From positions 1 to 57,585 of the forward strand of contig JAGOZX010000009.1 of NCBI GenBank assembly GCA_018058425.1: DNA of 57,585 nucleotides, written 5' to 3'. Source of the DNA: Sebaldella sp. GTDB taxonomy: Bacteria; Fusobacteriota; Fusobacteriia; Fusobacteriales; Leptotrichiaceae. The notes beneath the pieces are model-generated. The model was not told the DNA's origin. It searched no databases and saw only the letters and a list, made by a program, of their open reading frames with translations. Below are positions 18,529-30,529 of the stretch, piece after piece; positions within the stretch are counted from its first letter, which is position 1; each line of letters opens with the position of its first letter. The position numbers and the translations under genes are program-made.

Positions 18529-18613
18529 ACTCTAATTAATAATTTTTCACCGGTAACTATATAAAAGCAGTTTATAAGTAATCTAATGTATAAAAATCAT
18601 AGGAGGTATTATA

Positions 18614-19066
18614 ATGGAGAGAACATTTTCAATGATAAAACCAGATGGGATTCAAAGAGGCTTGGTAGGAGAAATATTAAAAAGATTCGAAAAAAAAGGT
18701 ATAAAAATAGCTGCAATGAAATTTATGCTAATTAATAAAGAACTAGCAGAGAAACACTATGAAGCTCATAAAGGAAAGAGTTTTTATGATGAGTTAATAA
18801 AATTTATAACATCATCACCAGTTTTAGCAATGGTTTTCGAAGGGGAAGATGTAATAAATATAGTTCGTAAGTTAGCTGGAGCTACATCTCCAGAGGCAGC
18901 ACTGCCTGGAACTGTTAGAGGGGATTATTCATTAGATGTAGAATATAACCTTATACATACCTCAGACTCACAAGAGAGTGCAAAAAGAGAAATAAACTTG
19001 TTTTTTAAAGAAGAAGAAATATTAAACTATGATTTGCTAATTGCTAAATGGGTGTATCCTGATTAA
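18614..19066 (+). CDS. ndk: Nucleoside diphosphate kinase
   Basis: Ndk transfers the gamma-phosphate from ATP to other NDPs through a phospho-histidine. The N-terminus MERTFSMIKPDGIQRGLVGE is diagnostic. Also visible are LAGATSPEAALPGTVRGDY and the active-site stretch NLIHTSDS with catalytic His115. At 150 aa it is a complete, slightly long form. A strong AGGAGG precedes the ATG. It stands alone, 132 nt after the accB terminator region, with no near-consensus promoter that I can point to with confidence. Confidence 0.95.
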   Translation: MERTFSMIKPDGIQRGLVGEILKRFEKKGIKIAAMKFMLINKELAEKHYEAHKGKSFYDELIKFITSSPVLAMVFEGEDVINIVRKLAGATSPEAALPGTVRGDYSLDVEYNLIHTSDSQESAKREINLFFKEEEILNYDLLIAKWVYPD

Positions 19067-19083
19067 ATTTAACACTCTACCAC

Positions 19084-19112
19084 TTGTTAATAAGGTGAAA
19101 ATGTGGTAAAAT
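19084..19112 (+). promoter_or_regulatory. Promoter upstream of the CBS-pair gene
   Basis: TTGTTA (19084-19089), a 17-nt spacer and TAAAAT (19107-19112) lie about 40 nt before the ATG at 19154. An imperfect inverted repeat TACCAC...GTGGTA spans 19078-19109 and could influence initiation. Confidence 0.5.
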
Positions 19113-19153
19113 TAGCGAGTAATTAATAAAATGGTCTTCTTATAGGAGGAAAT

Positions 19154-19597
19154 ATGAAAAAAATAATTGATATTATGAATAAAGATTTGGTTACAGTAGA
19201 AGCGAATACTAGCTTTGAAGAAGTACTAAAACTTATGAAAGAAAAAAGAATAGGAAGAATTCCAGTACTAGAAAATGGAGCATTAATAGGAGTAGTAACA
19301 AGAAATGATATACTGGTTAAGCAGGAAAAAGCTCCATTGCCACCAATTTTAGCTGTGTGGGATTTATTAATAACTTTACCTGAAAATAAAGAGTTTAAGG
19401 AAAAATATAATAAAATAATAGGAACAACTGCAAAAGAAATAATGCGTAAAGAATTTGATAAGGTAGATATTAATGATGATTTAGAAGAGATTGTTACTAA
19501 TATTGTGGATAATAAAAAAGATTTCTTTTTTGTTTTTGAAAATGAAAAGTTAAAAGGAATAATTACTAAAACTGACCTTATAAATGGAATATTTTAA
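19154..19597 (+). CDS. CBS-domain pair protein
   Basis: This 147-aa cytosolic protein is made of two CBS motifs and nothing else. The first (about residues 5-58, with IMNKDLVTVEANTSFEEVLK and GRIPVLENGALIGVVTRNDI) and the second (about 95-147, with EIMRKEFDKVDINDDLEEI and GIITKTDLINGIF) form a Bateman module. Such modules bind adenine nucleotides and act as energy or ligand sensors. It is 16 nt upstream of a CorC-type membrane protein that has its own CBS pair. A role as regulatory partner of that protein is possible but inferred only from position. Confidence 0.82.
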   Translation: MKKIIDIMNKDLVTVEANTSFEEVLKLMKEKRIGRIPVLENGALIGVVTRNDILVKQEKAPLPPILAVWDLLITLPENKEFKEKYNKIIGTTAKEIMRKEFDKVDINDDLEEIVTNIVDNKKDFFFVFENEKLKGIITKTDLINGIF

Positions 19598-19613
19598 AGG
19601 AAGGTGCTTTTAA

Positions 19614-20909
19614 TTGGAAGAATTTAGGTTTTGGATAGAAATTATTATGTTAATTGTTTTAATTAGTTTTTCAGCATTTTTTTCAGCATCAGAGACAGCT
19701 TTAACATCTTTTAGAAGAACATATATTGGGAATATAAAAGATAAGAAAAAAGCTAAACTGCTGAAAGAGTGGCTTGCTAAACCAAATGAGTTTCTTACTA
19801 CAATATTACTAGGTAATAATATTGTAAATGTAGGAGCAACTACAATTGCTACAATAATAACATTTAATTTGGTACAGCAAATGGGTTTAAATCGTGGACT
19901 TGCCGGATTATTTGTTACTATAATAATGACAACACTGTTATTAATATTTGGAGAGATTACTCCTAAAGTTATCGCAAAAAATTACTCGATACAAATATCA
20001 AAAGCAGTTATTATACCAATAAATACGCTAAAAAAATTATCAAAGCCGATTGTTATATTATTTATATCAATTTCAAAATTTTTTAGCAGACTTTTTAATG
20101 TGCCGATAAATGATGATATGTTTTTAATAACAGAGGATTCTATAAAAACATATATTGTTCAAGGAAAAGAAGATGGTGCCATTGAAGAAGAAGAACAGGA
20201 AATGATTCATAGTATTATTGATTTTACAGATACAAGTGCAAAAGAAATACTGACTCCTAGAACATCAATTTTTGCTTTAGAACAAGAAAAATGTTTAGGT
20301 GAGGTATGGGACGAAATAATAGAACAAGGGTTTTCTAGAATACCAATTTATGAAGAACAAATAGATAATGTAATGGGGATTTTATACTCAAAAGACTTAC
20401 TAAAATTTGATAGAACAAGAGATAAAGATGTAAAAGTAAAAGAGCTAAAAAGAGAAGCCTACTTTATACCAGGGACAAAAACTCTAATAGAACTTTTAGA
20501 AGAGTTTAGAGAAAAACAGAATCATATGGCAATTGTTATAGATGAATACGGTGGTACTCTTGGTCTTGTTACTATTGAAGATCTTTTGGAAGAAATCGTA
20601 GGTGAAATACGAGATGAGTTTGATATGGAAGAAGAGAATATAAGTCAAATAAAAGATGAAGTTTATGATATAAAAGGTGATACTGAAATAGAAGAAGTAA
20701 ATAAGGAATTAGATATTAACATTCCTACTTCTGATGAGTACGACACAATAGCTGGATATGTTCATTTTGAGCTCGGAAAAGTAGCTGGTGCAAATGATAA
20801 GGTAAATGGTGAGGACTATGTGATAAGAGTTATTCATATAGATAATCATCGAATAGATAAAGTGAGAGTAATAAAGCTTATTACAGAAATAAACGAGGAA
20901 AATAACTGA
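19614..20909 (+). CDS. CNNM/CorC (HlyC/TlyC) family membrane protein
   Basis: This family includes Mg2+ and Co2+ transporters and was once labelled 'hemolysin'. Residues ~1-190 form a DUF21/CNNM membrane domain with three or four helices and the conserved SASETALTSF, LGNNIVNVGATT and FGEITPKVIA motifs. A CBS pair follows (about 205-325, with REAYFIPGTKTLIELL and AIVIDEYGGTLGLVTIEDLLEEIVG). A C-terminal CorC/HlyC domain (about 345-425) ends the protein. The start is TTG at 19614 with AAGGAAGG at 19597-19604. At 431 aa it is standard. Divalent-cation transport is family knowledge, not shown here. Confidence 0.87.
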   Translation: MEEFRFWIEIIMLIVLISFSAFFSASETALTSFRRTYIGNIKDKKKAKLLKEWLAKPNEFLTTILLGNNIVNVGATTIATIITFNLVQQMGLNRGLAGLFVTIIMTTLLLIFGEITPKVIAKNYSIQISKAVIIPINTLKKLSKPIVILFISISKFFSRLFNVPINDDMFLITEDSIKTYIVQGKEDGAIEEEEQEMIHSIIDFTDTSAKEILTPRTSIFALEQEKCLGEVWDEIIEQGFSRIPIYEEQIDNVMGILYSKDLLKFDRTRDKDVKVKELKREAYFIPGTKTLIELLEEFREKQNHMAIVIDEYGGTLGLVTIEDLLEEIVGEIRDEFDMEEENISQIKDEVYDIKGDTEIEEVNKELDINIPTSDEYDTIAGYVHFELGKVAGANDKVNGEDYVIRVIHIDNHRIDKVRVIKLITEINEENN

Positions 20910-20916
20910 GGTGAAA

Positions 20917-21360
20917 ATGGAAAATAATAGGCCTAGAGTCAGAGTTGCAGGTATTTTAATAGAAGATGATAGAGTTCTTTTAATAGAACATACTAAAAAT
21001 GACAGAAGTTACTGGTTGCTGCCAGGTGGTGGAGTAGACTGGGGAGAGTCAATAGAGGAAGCTATAAAAAGAGAGTTCTTAGAAGAAACCAATCTAACAG
21101 TTGAAATAGAAAATTTTTTATTTATATCAGAAACATTAGCACCTGATAATACTAAACATGTTATTAATTTATATTTTAGAGTAAAACGAATTTCTGGAGA
21201 TATGCTTTTAGGAGAAGAGAGTATATTAAGTGACTTGAAATTCTTTACATTAGAAGAGATAGAAAAGATAAAGATATACCCAAATATTAATGATATATTG
21301 AAAAAGATTATGAAAAAAGAGTCATATAAAGATTTTTTAGGTATGATTTGGGATAAATAG
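20917..21360 (+). CDS. Nudix hydrolase
   Basis: This 147-aa enzyme should cleave a nucleoside diphosphate linked to another group. The Nudix box is complete (GGGVDWGESIEEAIKREF followed by LEETNL), matching Gx5Ex7REUxEExxU. The N-terminal beta strand RVRVAGILIEDDRVLLIEH is typical. Substrate is not predictable. I start at ATG 20917, since GAGGTG (20908-20913) sits just before it and a GTG at 20911 would overlap that site. It is 7 nt after the CorC-type gene and 8 nt before apt, so it may be a nucleotide-pool cleaner in the same transcript. Confidence 0.85.
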   Translation: MENNRPRVRVAGILIEDDRVLLIEHTKNDRSYWLLPGGGVDWGESIEEAIKREFLEETNLTVEIENFLFISETLAPDNTKHVINLYFRVKRISGDMLLGEESILSDLKFFTLEEIEKIKIYPNINDILKKIMKKESYKDFLGMIWDK

Positions 21361-21368
21361 GAGGACAA

Positions 21369-21899
21369 ATGGACAAAATAGGAATGGAAAAACTGAAAGA
21401 GATGATAAGAACAATACCAGATTTTCCTGAAAAAGGTGTAATGTTTCGTGATATAACAACTGCTTTAAATGATAAAGATGGACTTCATGCTATAATAGAT
21501 GATTTTACTAAAAGATATAAAGATCAAGGTATTGATTATGTATTAGGAGCAGATGCAAGAGGATTTATATTTGGTGCTGCTATAGCATATAACATAGGAG
21601 CAGGATTTGTTCCAGCTAGAAAGATTGGAAAATTACCAGGAGAAACAATAAGTGTAGAATATGATTTAGAATATGGAAAGAATACAATAGAAGTTCATAC
21701 AGATGCATTTAAAAAAGATGCAAATGTATTAATAGTAGATGATTTATTAGCAACTGGAGGAACAGCAGGTGCTATGGTAAAATTAGTTAAGTTATCAGGA
21801 GCGAAGGTATACGAATTAGCTTTCTTAATTGAATTAGAAGATCTAAATGGAAGAAATCTATTAGATGGCTATGATGTGTACTCTATCTTAAAATATTAA
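21369..21899 (+). CDS. apt: Adenine phosphoribosyltransferase
   Basis: Apt salvages adenine to AMP using PRPP. The PRPP-binding loop VLIVDDLLATGGT occupies residues 120-132. The N-terminal IRTIPDFPEKGVMFRDIT and the ADARGFIFG and FVPARKIGKLPGET motifs are diagnostic. At 176 aa it is standard. AGGAGGACAA precedes the ATG at 21369. The gene ends one nucleotide before a perfect terminator hairpin, so it closes the transcript that probably starts upstream of the CBS gene. apt followed by rel is a common bacterial order. Confidence 0.95.
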   Translation: MDKIGMEKLKEMIRTIPDFPEKGVMFRDITTALNDKDGLHAIIDDFTKRYKDQGIDYVLGADARGFIFGAAIAYNIGAGFVPARKIGKLPGETISVEYDLEYGKNTIEVHTDAFKKDANVLIVDDLLATGGTAGAMVKLVKLSGAKVYELAFLIELEDLNGRNLLDGYDVYSILKY

Positions 21900-21900
21900 A

Positions 21901-21925
21901 AACGACATAATATGTCGTTTTTTTT
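21901..21925 (+). terminator. Intrinsic terminator between apt and rel
   Basis: AACGACAT (21901-21908) and ATGTCGTT (21912-21919) form a perfect 8-bp stem with a 3-nt loop, running into a T-run through 21925. A-residues upstream extend the stem. Confidence 0.85.
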
Positions 21926-21943
21926 AAATAGGGAGAGTATAAA

Positions 21944-25279
<3,336 letters not shown>

Positions 25280-25280
<1 letters not shown>

Positions 25281-26155
25281 TGGAAATTATAGCTAAAATA
25301 CCAAATTTTAAAACTGACCTTCAAAGGCTGAAAGAATCATATTATGCTAGATATGGAGTAATGGATGAGAATTATGCAAAGGAAATAGATGATACGATTT
25401 CAGATAGTATGAGAGATTATGAGATAGAGTTTTATAAAGATAAGTTTCTGGTGAGAAATATAGTAAAGAATGAAGTGAATTCACATTTATACAGTGAGTT
25501 ATATAGAGTAGAGAAAATAAAAGAAGGATATTTATTTTCTCTTGATAAAACTAAGTTTTATTTTTTTAAATTTAGTGATCTTGTGGAAAATGAATCAACA
25601 GGAGATAAGTTAGATGAAATTCTTAAAAAATATTACACAGGTACTACTAATGGTGTTATAGCAACTATAGAAAATTATGTTCTAGATCAAAAAAGATGTA
25701 TAACAGGACTAAAAGCTATGTATAAAAATATGCTTTCTGGAATGCAATTAGCTGGTCTTATTTTTCTAGGTGTGTTTCAGTATCTTATATATAGGGATAT
25801 TTTTATTACGGTAATATCAGTAATAGGGTATGTTATTTTAATATTTATTCTTTTTAAGTTTTTTTACTATAAAAGAACTGCTAAAAAAATACTAAAATCA
25901 ATAAATGAAAATTTTTTAAGTGCTAGAATTTTGTTTTATCCTGATGAAATAGAAATTATTACTAAGAAGAAACTTACATTGATAAGACTTAAATATGAAG
26001 AATTTTACAAAATTCAAAAAATAAAAGAGGGTTATATGTTTTATACTCAAAAGTTTAGTTTTTATTTTTTTGGTTTTGATGAATTTAAAAAAGAAGAATT
26101 AGAGGAATTAGAAAAGATTTTGTCTAAATATTCTTCTAGAAAAAAGAAAAGTTAG
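25280..26155 (+). CDS. Membrane protein with two YcxB-like domains (paralogue 1)
   Basis: This 291-aa protein has no known function. A cytosolic N-terminal domain (~1-145) is followed by two adjacent membrane helices (~150-200, LAGLIFLGVFQYLIY and TVISVIGYVILIFILF) and a C-terminal domain (~205-291). Both soluble halves share one pattern: FY-D/E, a basic strand, then YRVEKIKEGYLF or YKIQKIKEGYMF, a K-x-FYFF-x-F-x-(D/E) strand and a final helix ending ILKKYY or ILSKY. This resembles the YcxB-like domain, here apparently duplicated within one chain. I chose ATG 25280, which overlaps the tgt stop; an ATG 24 nt upstream lies inside tgt. Confidence 0.65.
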
Positions 26156-26166
26156 GAGATTATTTT

Positions 26167-27030
26167 ATGGAGAGAATAGCTTTAGTAGAATATAAGGTCA
26201 GTCAAAGTAGAATAATGAAATTTTATTATGCCAAGTATAGGGTGAATTATGAAAGGTTTTCTAAAGAGATTTTTGACACAATACCTGATAGTGAAAAAGA
26301 AGTAAGAGTAGAATTTTATGAAGATAGACTTATAAAGACAAATATAGTAAAAAATGAAAAAAATACATATTTATATGATGAAATGTTCTATATAGAAAAG
26401 ACAGAAAATGAATACTTGTTTTATTTTAACAAAAATGATTATATTTTTTTTGAATTTACTGAATTTAAAAAGGAAGAGTTGGAGAAGTTAGATAGTATAT
26501 TGAAAAAATACTATGAAAAAGAAACTGAAAATATAATTGCGAAGATTGAAGATTTTGAGTGGACTGAGAAGAGGATAAGAAAAGGGCTGCTTAATGGAAA
26601 TATGAAATATAGGATGATTATAGTATCTCTTATTTTAATATATTTTATTTCTAATATTTTAATTCATTTACAGAATGGAGATATTCTTAAGAATTTGGCG
26701 GGTATAGTAGGGATTTTATTACTTCTTATCGGTTATTTGACTTATGTCCTTAAGGTTTACCCTAAAAGAATTCTAAAATCTATGAATTCAACTCTAACAA
26801 AAATGAGGACTCTTTTTTATGAGGATAAAATGGTTTCAATAAGCAAATCAGAGCCTAGAGTGTTAGAAATTAAATATTCAGAATTTTATAAAATAAAAAG
26901 ATTCAAAATGGGGTATTTACTTTATACACAAAAAAATCATTTTTATTTATTTGAATTTTCTGAAATGACAGGTAATATTGAAGAGTTGAAAAAAATTTTG
27001 ACAAAATATCAAAAAAGAGGTAAAAAATGA
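26167..27030 (+). CDS. Membrane protein with two YcxB-like domains (paralogue 2)
   Basis: This 287-aa protein is a diverged tandem copy of the preceding gene with the same plan. The N-terminal soluble half has EVRVEFYEDRLIKTNIVKNE. A two-helix hairpin follows (~145-195, MIIVSLILIYFISNILIH and LAGIVGILLLLIGYL). The C-terminal half has RTLFYEDKMVSISKSEP and YKIKRFKMGYLLYTQKNHF. Substitutions are spread throughout, so the duplication is old. GGAGATTATTTT precedes the ATG. Its last four bases overlap the methyltransferase start (ATGA). Function unknown; a paired membrane complex is a reasonable guess. Confidence 0.65.
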   Translation: MERIALVEYKVSQSRIMKFYYAKYRVNYERFSKEIFDTIPDSEKEVRVEFYEDRLIKTNIVKNEKNTYLYDEMFYIEKTENEYLFYFNKNDYIFFEFTEFKKEELEKLDSILKKYYEKETENIIAKIEDFEWTEKRIRKGLLNGNMKYRMIIVSLILIYFISNILIHLQNGDILKNLAGIVGILLLLIGYLTYVLKVYPKRILKSMNSTLTKMRTLFYEDKMVSISKSEPRVLEIKYSEFYKIKRFKMGYLLYTQKNHFYLFEFSEMTGNIEELKKILTKYQKRGKK

Positions 27031-27665
27031 TAAGTGATTTTCATAAGGCTTCTGATTTTACCAGAAGCCTATTTAAAATAAATGATCCTAAAATATTAGA
27101 AATAAAAAAGTATGGTGAAGATAATAATATACCAATAATAACTGAAGAAGTTTTAAATTTTATGATATTTTCAGCCAGCTCAAATAAAGCTTCTAATATA
27201 CTGGAAATTGGCACCGCAATAGGATATTCAGGAATATTTTTAGCAAATATTTCTAACGAGAATAAAGGTGAATTTTATACAATAGAAATAGATGAAGAAA
27301 GATACTGTATTGCAAAGGAAAATTTTAACAAGCTGAAATTAGATAATGTAAATTTGATTTTAGGAGATGCATTAGAAAAAATAAGTGAAATTGATAAAGT
27401 CTTTGATTTTATATTTATAGATGCTTCTAAGGGGCAATATAAAAAGTTTTTTGATTTAACATATCTAAAATTATCAGAAGATGGAGTTATATTTATAGAT
27501 AACATTTTATTTAGAGGACTAGTAATAGAAGAAGAAGTGCCAAAAAGATATAAGACTATGGTTAAAAAATTAAATGAGTTCATCACTTATTTAAATGAAA
27601 ATCATGATTTTGTTTTACTACCTTTTGGTGATGGAATAGGATTGGTGAAGAAAAAACAGACTTAA
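27027..27665 (+). CDS. SAM-dependent O-methyltransferase, TrmR-like
   Basis: This is a 212-aa class I methyltransferase of the O-MT family 3. SAM-binding motif I is ILEIGTAIGYSGIFLA, the acidic strand end is YTIEIDEERY, and the metal/catalytic region is FDFIFIDASKGQYKKFF. VIFIDNILFRGLV completes the family pattern. Bacterial members of this type include TrmR, which methylates 5-hydroxyuridine at the tRNA wobble position. That fits loosely with tgt three genes upstream, which also modifies tRNA position 34. TrmR identity is not proven. The ATG overlaps the stop of the preceding gene by 4 nt. Confidence 0.8.
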   Translation: MISDFHKASDFTRSLFKINDPKILEIKKYGEDNNIPIITEEVLNFMIFSASSNKASNILEIGTAIGYSGIFLANISNENKGEFYTIEIDEERYCIAKENFNKLKLDNVNLILGDALEKISEIDKVFDFIFIDASKGQYKKFFDLTYLKLSEDGVIFIDNILFRGLVIEEEVPKRYKTMVKKLNEFITYLNENHDFVLLPFGDGIGLVKKKQT

Positions 27666-27684
27666 TGGGAGGAAGGTAAAACTT

Positions 27685-29412
27685 ATGTTAGAAGGAAGTG
27701 AAGGAGTTTTAAATTTAGAAACGTTTATGACATTATTAGGAGGATTAGGAATATTTCTTTTTGGAATAAAATTTATGGGTGAAGCCTTAAAAAACTATGC
27801 TGGGGATAAGATGAGAGACTTAATAAATAAGTATACTGATACACCAGTAAAAGGAGTTTTAGTTGGGACTTTTTCCACAATGTTAATACAAAGTAGTTCA
27901 GGAACAACAGCACTTACAATTTCTTTAGTAAGAGCAGGATTAATGGATTTGAGACAGGCAATAGGTGTAATAATGGGGGCTAATATAGGAACAACAATTA
28001 CAGCATTCCTAATAGGTTTAAAAATAAAAGATTATGCCCTGCCTATAATGTTTGTTGGTGCGATAATATACATGTTTGCACAAGGAAATAAAATAAATTC
28101 TTTGGGACAGATTTTCTTTGGCTTTGGGTCATTATTCTTTGGGCTAAATATAATGAGTAATGCATTAGAACCAATAGCTAAATTACCAGTATTTGCAGAG
28201 TATATGGTAAAATTATCACATCATCCAATATTAGGGTTACTAACAGGAACATTGCTGACAATGATAGTCCAGTCATCTTCAGCAACAATAGGAATATTAC
28301 AAACTCTTTATGGACAAAAGGCTATCTCCTTTGTTGGTGCAATACCAGTATTATTAGGAGATAATATAGGAACAACAATTACTGCTGTCTTATCAGCAAT
28401 AGGTGGAGCAACTGCTGCTAAAAGAGCTGCAACAGCACATGTAATATTTAATATATTTGGAGCAGTGGTCTTTACTATTATATTATTTTTATTTCAAGCA
28501 ATAATACCTTATGAGTATTTAGTCACAAATATACTTCATTTAAATGCAGAGATGCAGCTAGCTTTCACACATGGTCTTTTTAACATTACTGTAACACTAA
28601 TGTTACTACCATTTGTATCAATTTTAGAAAAAATAGTGAAAAGAGTAATTCCATCTAAAAAAGGTGAGAAAGAAAATAAGTTTGATGAAAAATTATTAAG
28701 TGAAGAACTAATATACCAGTCTCCTTCTTTGGCTTGTGAACAAGCTGGAAAGACTTTATTAGCATTGGCTAATTTAAGTGTTGAAGTAATAGAAGAAACT
28801 TATAAGTTTATAAAAACTAGAAATTCGGAACATGCAAAGGCTGTATTTAGTATGGAGACAGCGGTAAATTCTATTGATAAAAAGCTACATAATTATTGTA
28901 TAAAATTATTAGGAGCAACACTTTCAGATGATGATAATAAAAGATTAAATGTAATTATGTATAGTTTAAGAGATTATGAAAGAATTTCTGATCTAGCTCA
29001 AAATACAGTTTTTACATTTCAAAGTTTATTTTCAAATAAAGAAAAGATATCAGATGAAGCTATGGCAGAAATAAGAAAAATGCTGGAAGTCTGCATTTCT
29101 GTTACAGAAGATACTATAAAAATGTTTATTGAAAAAGATTTAACTTATGGTGGTTCAGTGATGGAGAAAGAAAAGTATCTGGATAAATTAGAGAGAAAAG
29201 CTATAAAAAATCATATGACTAGAACTAAAGAGGGAAAATGTACAGGAACTGTTGCTATGATGTATGTAGATATTTTATCTGACTTAGAAAGAATAGGGGA
29301 TCATGCAGTAAATATAGTTGAGCATTATACGTATAAAGACTTGATATTAACAGAGGAAGAAGAAAATTTAGACTTATCTAAGTTTATTATTGAAACAAAT
29401 TTAGAAGATTAG
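27685..29412 (+). CDS. Na/Pi cotransporter family protein with C-terminal PhoU domain
   Basis: This 575-aa membrane transporter belongs to the Na+/phosphate (PNaS, NptA/YjbB) family. Two inverted membrane repeats carry the paired signatures QSSSGTTALT with GANIGTTIT and QSSSATIGIL with GDNIGTTIT; these line the phosphate path. About eight hydrophobic helices span residues ~10-320. The remaining ~240 residues form a PhoU-like helical bundle (for example SLRDYERISDLAQN and SDLERIGDHAVNI), usual for bacterial members. AGGAAGG precedes the ATG. A terminator-like hairpin follows. Phosphate import or efflux is family inference. Confidence 0.9.
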   Translation: MLEGSEGVLNLETFMTLLGGLGIFLFGIKFMGEALKNYAGDKMRDLINKYTDTPVKGVLVGTFSTMLIQSSSGTTALTISLVRAGLMDLRQAIGVIMGANIGTTITAFLIGLKIKDYALPIMFVGAIIYMFAQGNKINSLGQIFFGFGSLFFGLNIMSNALEPIAKLPVFAEYMVKLSHHPILGLLTGTLLTMIVQSSSATIGILQTLYGQKAISFVGAIPVLLGDNIGTTITAVLSAIGGATAAKRAATAHVIFNIFGAVVFTIILFLFQAIIPYEYLVTNILHLNAEMQLAFTHGLFNITVTLMLLPFVSILEKIVKRVIPSKKGEKENKFDEKLLSEELIYQSPSLACEQAGKTLLALANLSVEVIEETYKFIKTRNSEHAKAVFSMETAVNSIDKKLHNYCIKLLGATLSDDDNKRLNVIMYSLRDYERISDLAQNTVFTFQSLFSNKEKISDEAMAEIRKMLEVCISVTEDTIKMFIEKDLTYGGSVMEKEKYLDKLERKAIKNHMTRTKEGKCTGTVAMMYVDILSDLERIGDHAVNIVEHYTYKDLILTEEEENLDLSKFIIETNLED

Positions 29413-29442
29413 AAATTGATTGGAAATTATGTATAAGGATTG

Positions 29443-29485
29443 GGGTTGGCTCAAGTTTTTGAGTCAGCCCTTATATAATTTTTAT
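29443..29485 (+). terminator. Terminator after the Na/Pi transporter gene
   Basis: GGGTTGGCTCAA (29443-29454) and TTGAGTCAGCCC (29459-29470) make a 12-bp stem with two G-U pairs and a 4-nt loop, followed by a T-rich stretch broken by A residues. Confidence 0.6.
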
Positions 29486-29516
29486 TATGTAATTCTGAAA
29501 GGGTAGAGTAGTTTGA

Positions 29517-29553
29517 GATTCTCACATCGTTACACTCCTCAGAATGACAGATT
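29517..29553. repeat. Short dispersed intergenic repeat, copy A
   Basis: A 37-nt element running from GATTCTCAC to AGAATGACAGATT. It matches copy B at 44901-44937 at 33 of 37 positions. It lies shortly after a terminator and contains a small inverted repeat (ATTCT...AGAAT). The remaining part of 29486-29787 is AT-rich, contains no ORF and gives the next gene no clear promoter. Confidence 0.6.
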
Positions 29554-29787
29554 TTGTAGATTTATTTTCTTACTTAAGAACTTTAGTATTATGAAAACTT
29601 TTTCTTATAAAGCTATTTTTGATATAATATCAATTCATATATCAAATAATTTACTTTAGAAAATTTATTAAAAAGAGAAGTATTAGTCTCTTTACTATTT
29701 TACAAAGGCTATAAGAAAAGATGTCTTGTAAAATTTAATTAAAAGGAGTAAAATATAAATAAAAGTGCACAGAAATGGTGATGGAAA

Positions 29788-30519
29788 ATGAAATTTGTTT
29801 TATATAACATTAGATATGGTACTGGAAAGTATCTTAACCAGCCGTTGAAACATGTAAGAGGTTATTTAGGGAAATCAACAGATCACATAGAAAAAATAGG
29901 AAGTTTTTTAAAAAAATATGATCCAGATATAGTTGGTCTAGTAGAAGTAGATTTAGGCTCATATCGAACACGAAGAAAAAATCAAGCAGTATTTCTAGGT
30001 GAAGAATTAGGACATTATCATATTTATGAGCATAAATATTTATCAGATTCAAAATTTATGAGAATTCCAGTTTTAAGAAGACAAGGAAATGCTTTTTTAT
30101 CAGGAGTGAAAGTAGAGGATCAAAAATTTCATTATTTTAATAATGGTGTAAAGAAATTAGTAATAGAATTAGAAACCGCTGAATTTTCGGTATTTCTAAT
30201 TCATCTGGCGTTAGGAGCTAAAGCAAGATTAAAACAAATAGTTGAACTATATGAAGTTATAGACTCGTGCAATAAGCCGTTTATTGTTGCAGGGGATTTT
30301 AATTTATTTTGGGGACAAGAAGAGATAAGTCTTTTTTTAAGGGCATTAAATTTGAAAAATGCTAATATAAAAAATATACCGACTTATCCAAGCTGGAAAC
30401 CTAGGAAAACATTAGACTTTGTTCTTTATTCTGAGGGAATTAGAGTTAATGACTTTGAAGTATTACAGGTAAAATTATCTGATCACTTACCATTATTAAT
30501 AGATTTTGATATATTGTAG
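29788..30519 (+). CDS. Endonuclease/exonuclease/phosphatase (EEP) family protein
   Basis: This 243-aa protein is a metal-dependent phosphodiesterase of the DNase I/ExoIII/sphingomyelinase fold. Motifs in order are LYNIRYG (Asn7), VGLVEVD (metal Glu), FLIHLALG (His), VAGDFNLF (Asp-x-Asn), TLDFVLYS and LSDHLPLLIDF (catalytic Asp-His). There is no signal peptide, so it is probably cytosolic. Substrate (nucleic acid, phospholipid or sugar phosphate) is not predictable. The ribosome site before ATG 29788 is weak. It is 10 nt from a YheT-like hydrolase, which hints at lipid metabolism but does not establish it. Confidence 0.8.
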   Translation: MKFVLYNIRYGTGKYLNQPLKHVRGYLGKSTDHIEKIGSFLKKYDPDIVGLVEVDLGSYRTRRKNQAVFLGEELGHYHIYEHKYLSDSKFMRIPVLRRQGNAFLSGVKVEDQKFHYFNNGVKKLVIELETAEFSVFLIHLALGAKARLKQIVELYEVIDSCNKPFIVAGDFNLFWGQEEISLFLRALNLKNANIKNIPTYPSWKPRKTLDFVLYSEGIRVNDFEVLQVKLSDHLPLLIDFDIL

Positions 30520-30529
30520 GAGGAAATTC

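Noticed and set aside
19614..20909. Hemolysin
   Set aside because: The TlyC/HlyC label is historical; the domain set is that of CNNM/CorC membrane proteins and nothing suggests a toxin.
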